Position numbers and translations under genes: made by a program
From: Theobroma cacao
Taxonomy: Eukaryota; Streptophyta; Magnoliopsida; Malvales; Malvaceae
DNA length: 64,000 bases
NCBI RefSeq assembly: GCF_000208745.1
Contig: NC_030850.1
Span: forward strand, 2,833,495-2,897,494
Direction: 5' to 3'
Shown here: positions 63,800 through 64,000 of the stretch, one piece after another
How positions within the stretch are numbered: the first letter of the stretch is position 1
Layout: each line of letters opens with the position of its first letter
Notes under the pieces: model-generated
The model's database searches: none
Told to the model about the DNA's origin: nothing
What the model saw: only the letters and a program-made list of their open reading frames with translations

Positions 63800-64000
63800 A
63801 TGGTTTAAAGATCAAAGATTTTGGTTTTAAAGTTTTGGATTTTAAAGTTTTTAGTTTTAAAGTTGTTTTAAAAAATCCACACTGACACTGCGTGTCCCCG
63901 AGTTAAGTTAAGTCAAATAGAATGCATGAGTCTGCATATAGAGACCTGTTTGTTTGCAGGGTGTATAAGAGATTAAGTGATTTTCGTTTGATTTCATATA

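Overview
This is plant nuclear DNA. The genes are intron-rich with ordinary GT-AG junctions and plant-specific products: lignin CCoAOMT, the Polycomb protein CURLY LEAF, BAHD acyltransferases, a filament-like plant protein and a chloroplast ATP synthase assembly factor. They sit in AT-rich spacers full of decayed transposons. The proteins look core-eudicot and probably rosid; I cannot name the species. Exon coordinates were worked out by hand from splice consensus, reading frame and remembered family sequences. Each complete model below closes in frame.

Layout. 0.5-5 kb: an intact five-exon caffeoyl-CoA O-methyltransferase (+), followed by a truncated, stop-riddled copy. 7-13.4 kb: a small F-box/leucine-rich-repeat gene (+) converging on a PI-PLC X-domain gene (-). 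14.7-22.3 kb: CURLY LEAF (-), the PRC2 H3K27 methyltransferase, with 17 coding exons and one GC-AG intron. 22.5-28.1 kb: a gene-poor, AT-rich spacer with a MITE-like element, degenerate repeats and two unrecognised ORFs. 28.2-42.6 kb: a tandem array of four single-exon BAHD acyltransferases (-). The first and fourth are intact. The second has a one-base frameshift. The third is broken by two frameshifts, a nonsense codon and an inserted Copia retrotransposon. 43.3-45.6 kb: a PAB-like chloroplast gene (+), divergent from the fourth BAHD. 46.5-50.6 kb: a filament-like plant protein (-), converging on PAB. 51.4-64 kb: no confident gene. It holds a 2.15-kb element with arms of about 735 bp (Mutator-like or foldback), other repeats, and at the right edge what looks like a complete 2.7-kb LTR followed by a tRNA-iMet primer binding site.

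Context. From memory, close relatives of these genes lie in three Arabidopsis places: CCoAOMT1 and PAB on chromosome 4, the PLC/F-box/BAHD group (including EPS1) at the end of chromosome 5, and CLF with a filament-like protein on chromosome 2. The window therefore looks like a less-fractionated ancestral block. The BAHD array is the most variable part and the likeliest source of unknown chemistry. The genes do not form one pathway: lignin methylation, chromatin silencing, plastid ATP synthase assembly and specialised acylation are physically linked but not obviously co-functional.
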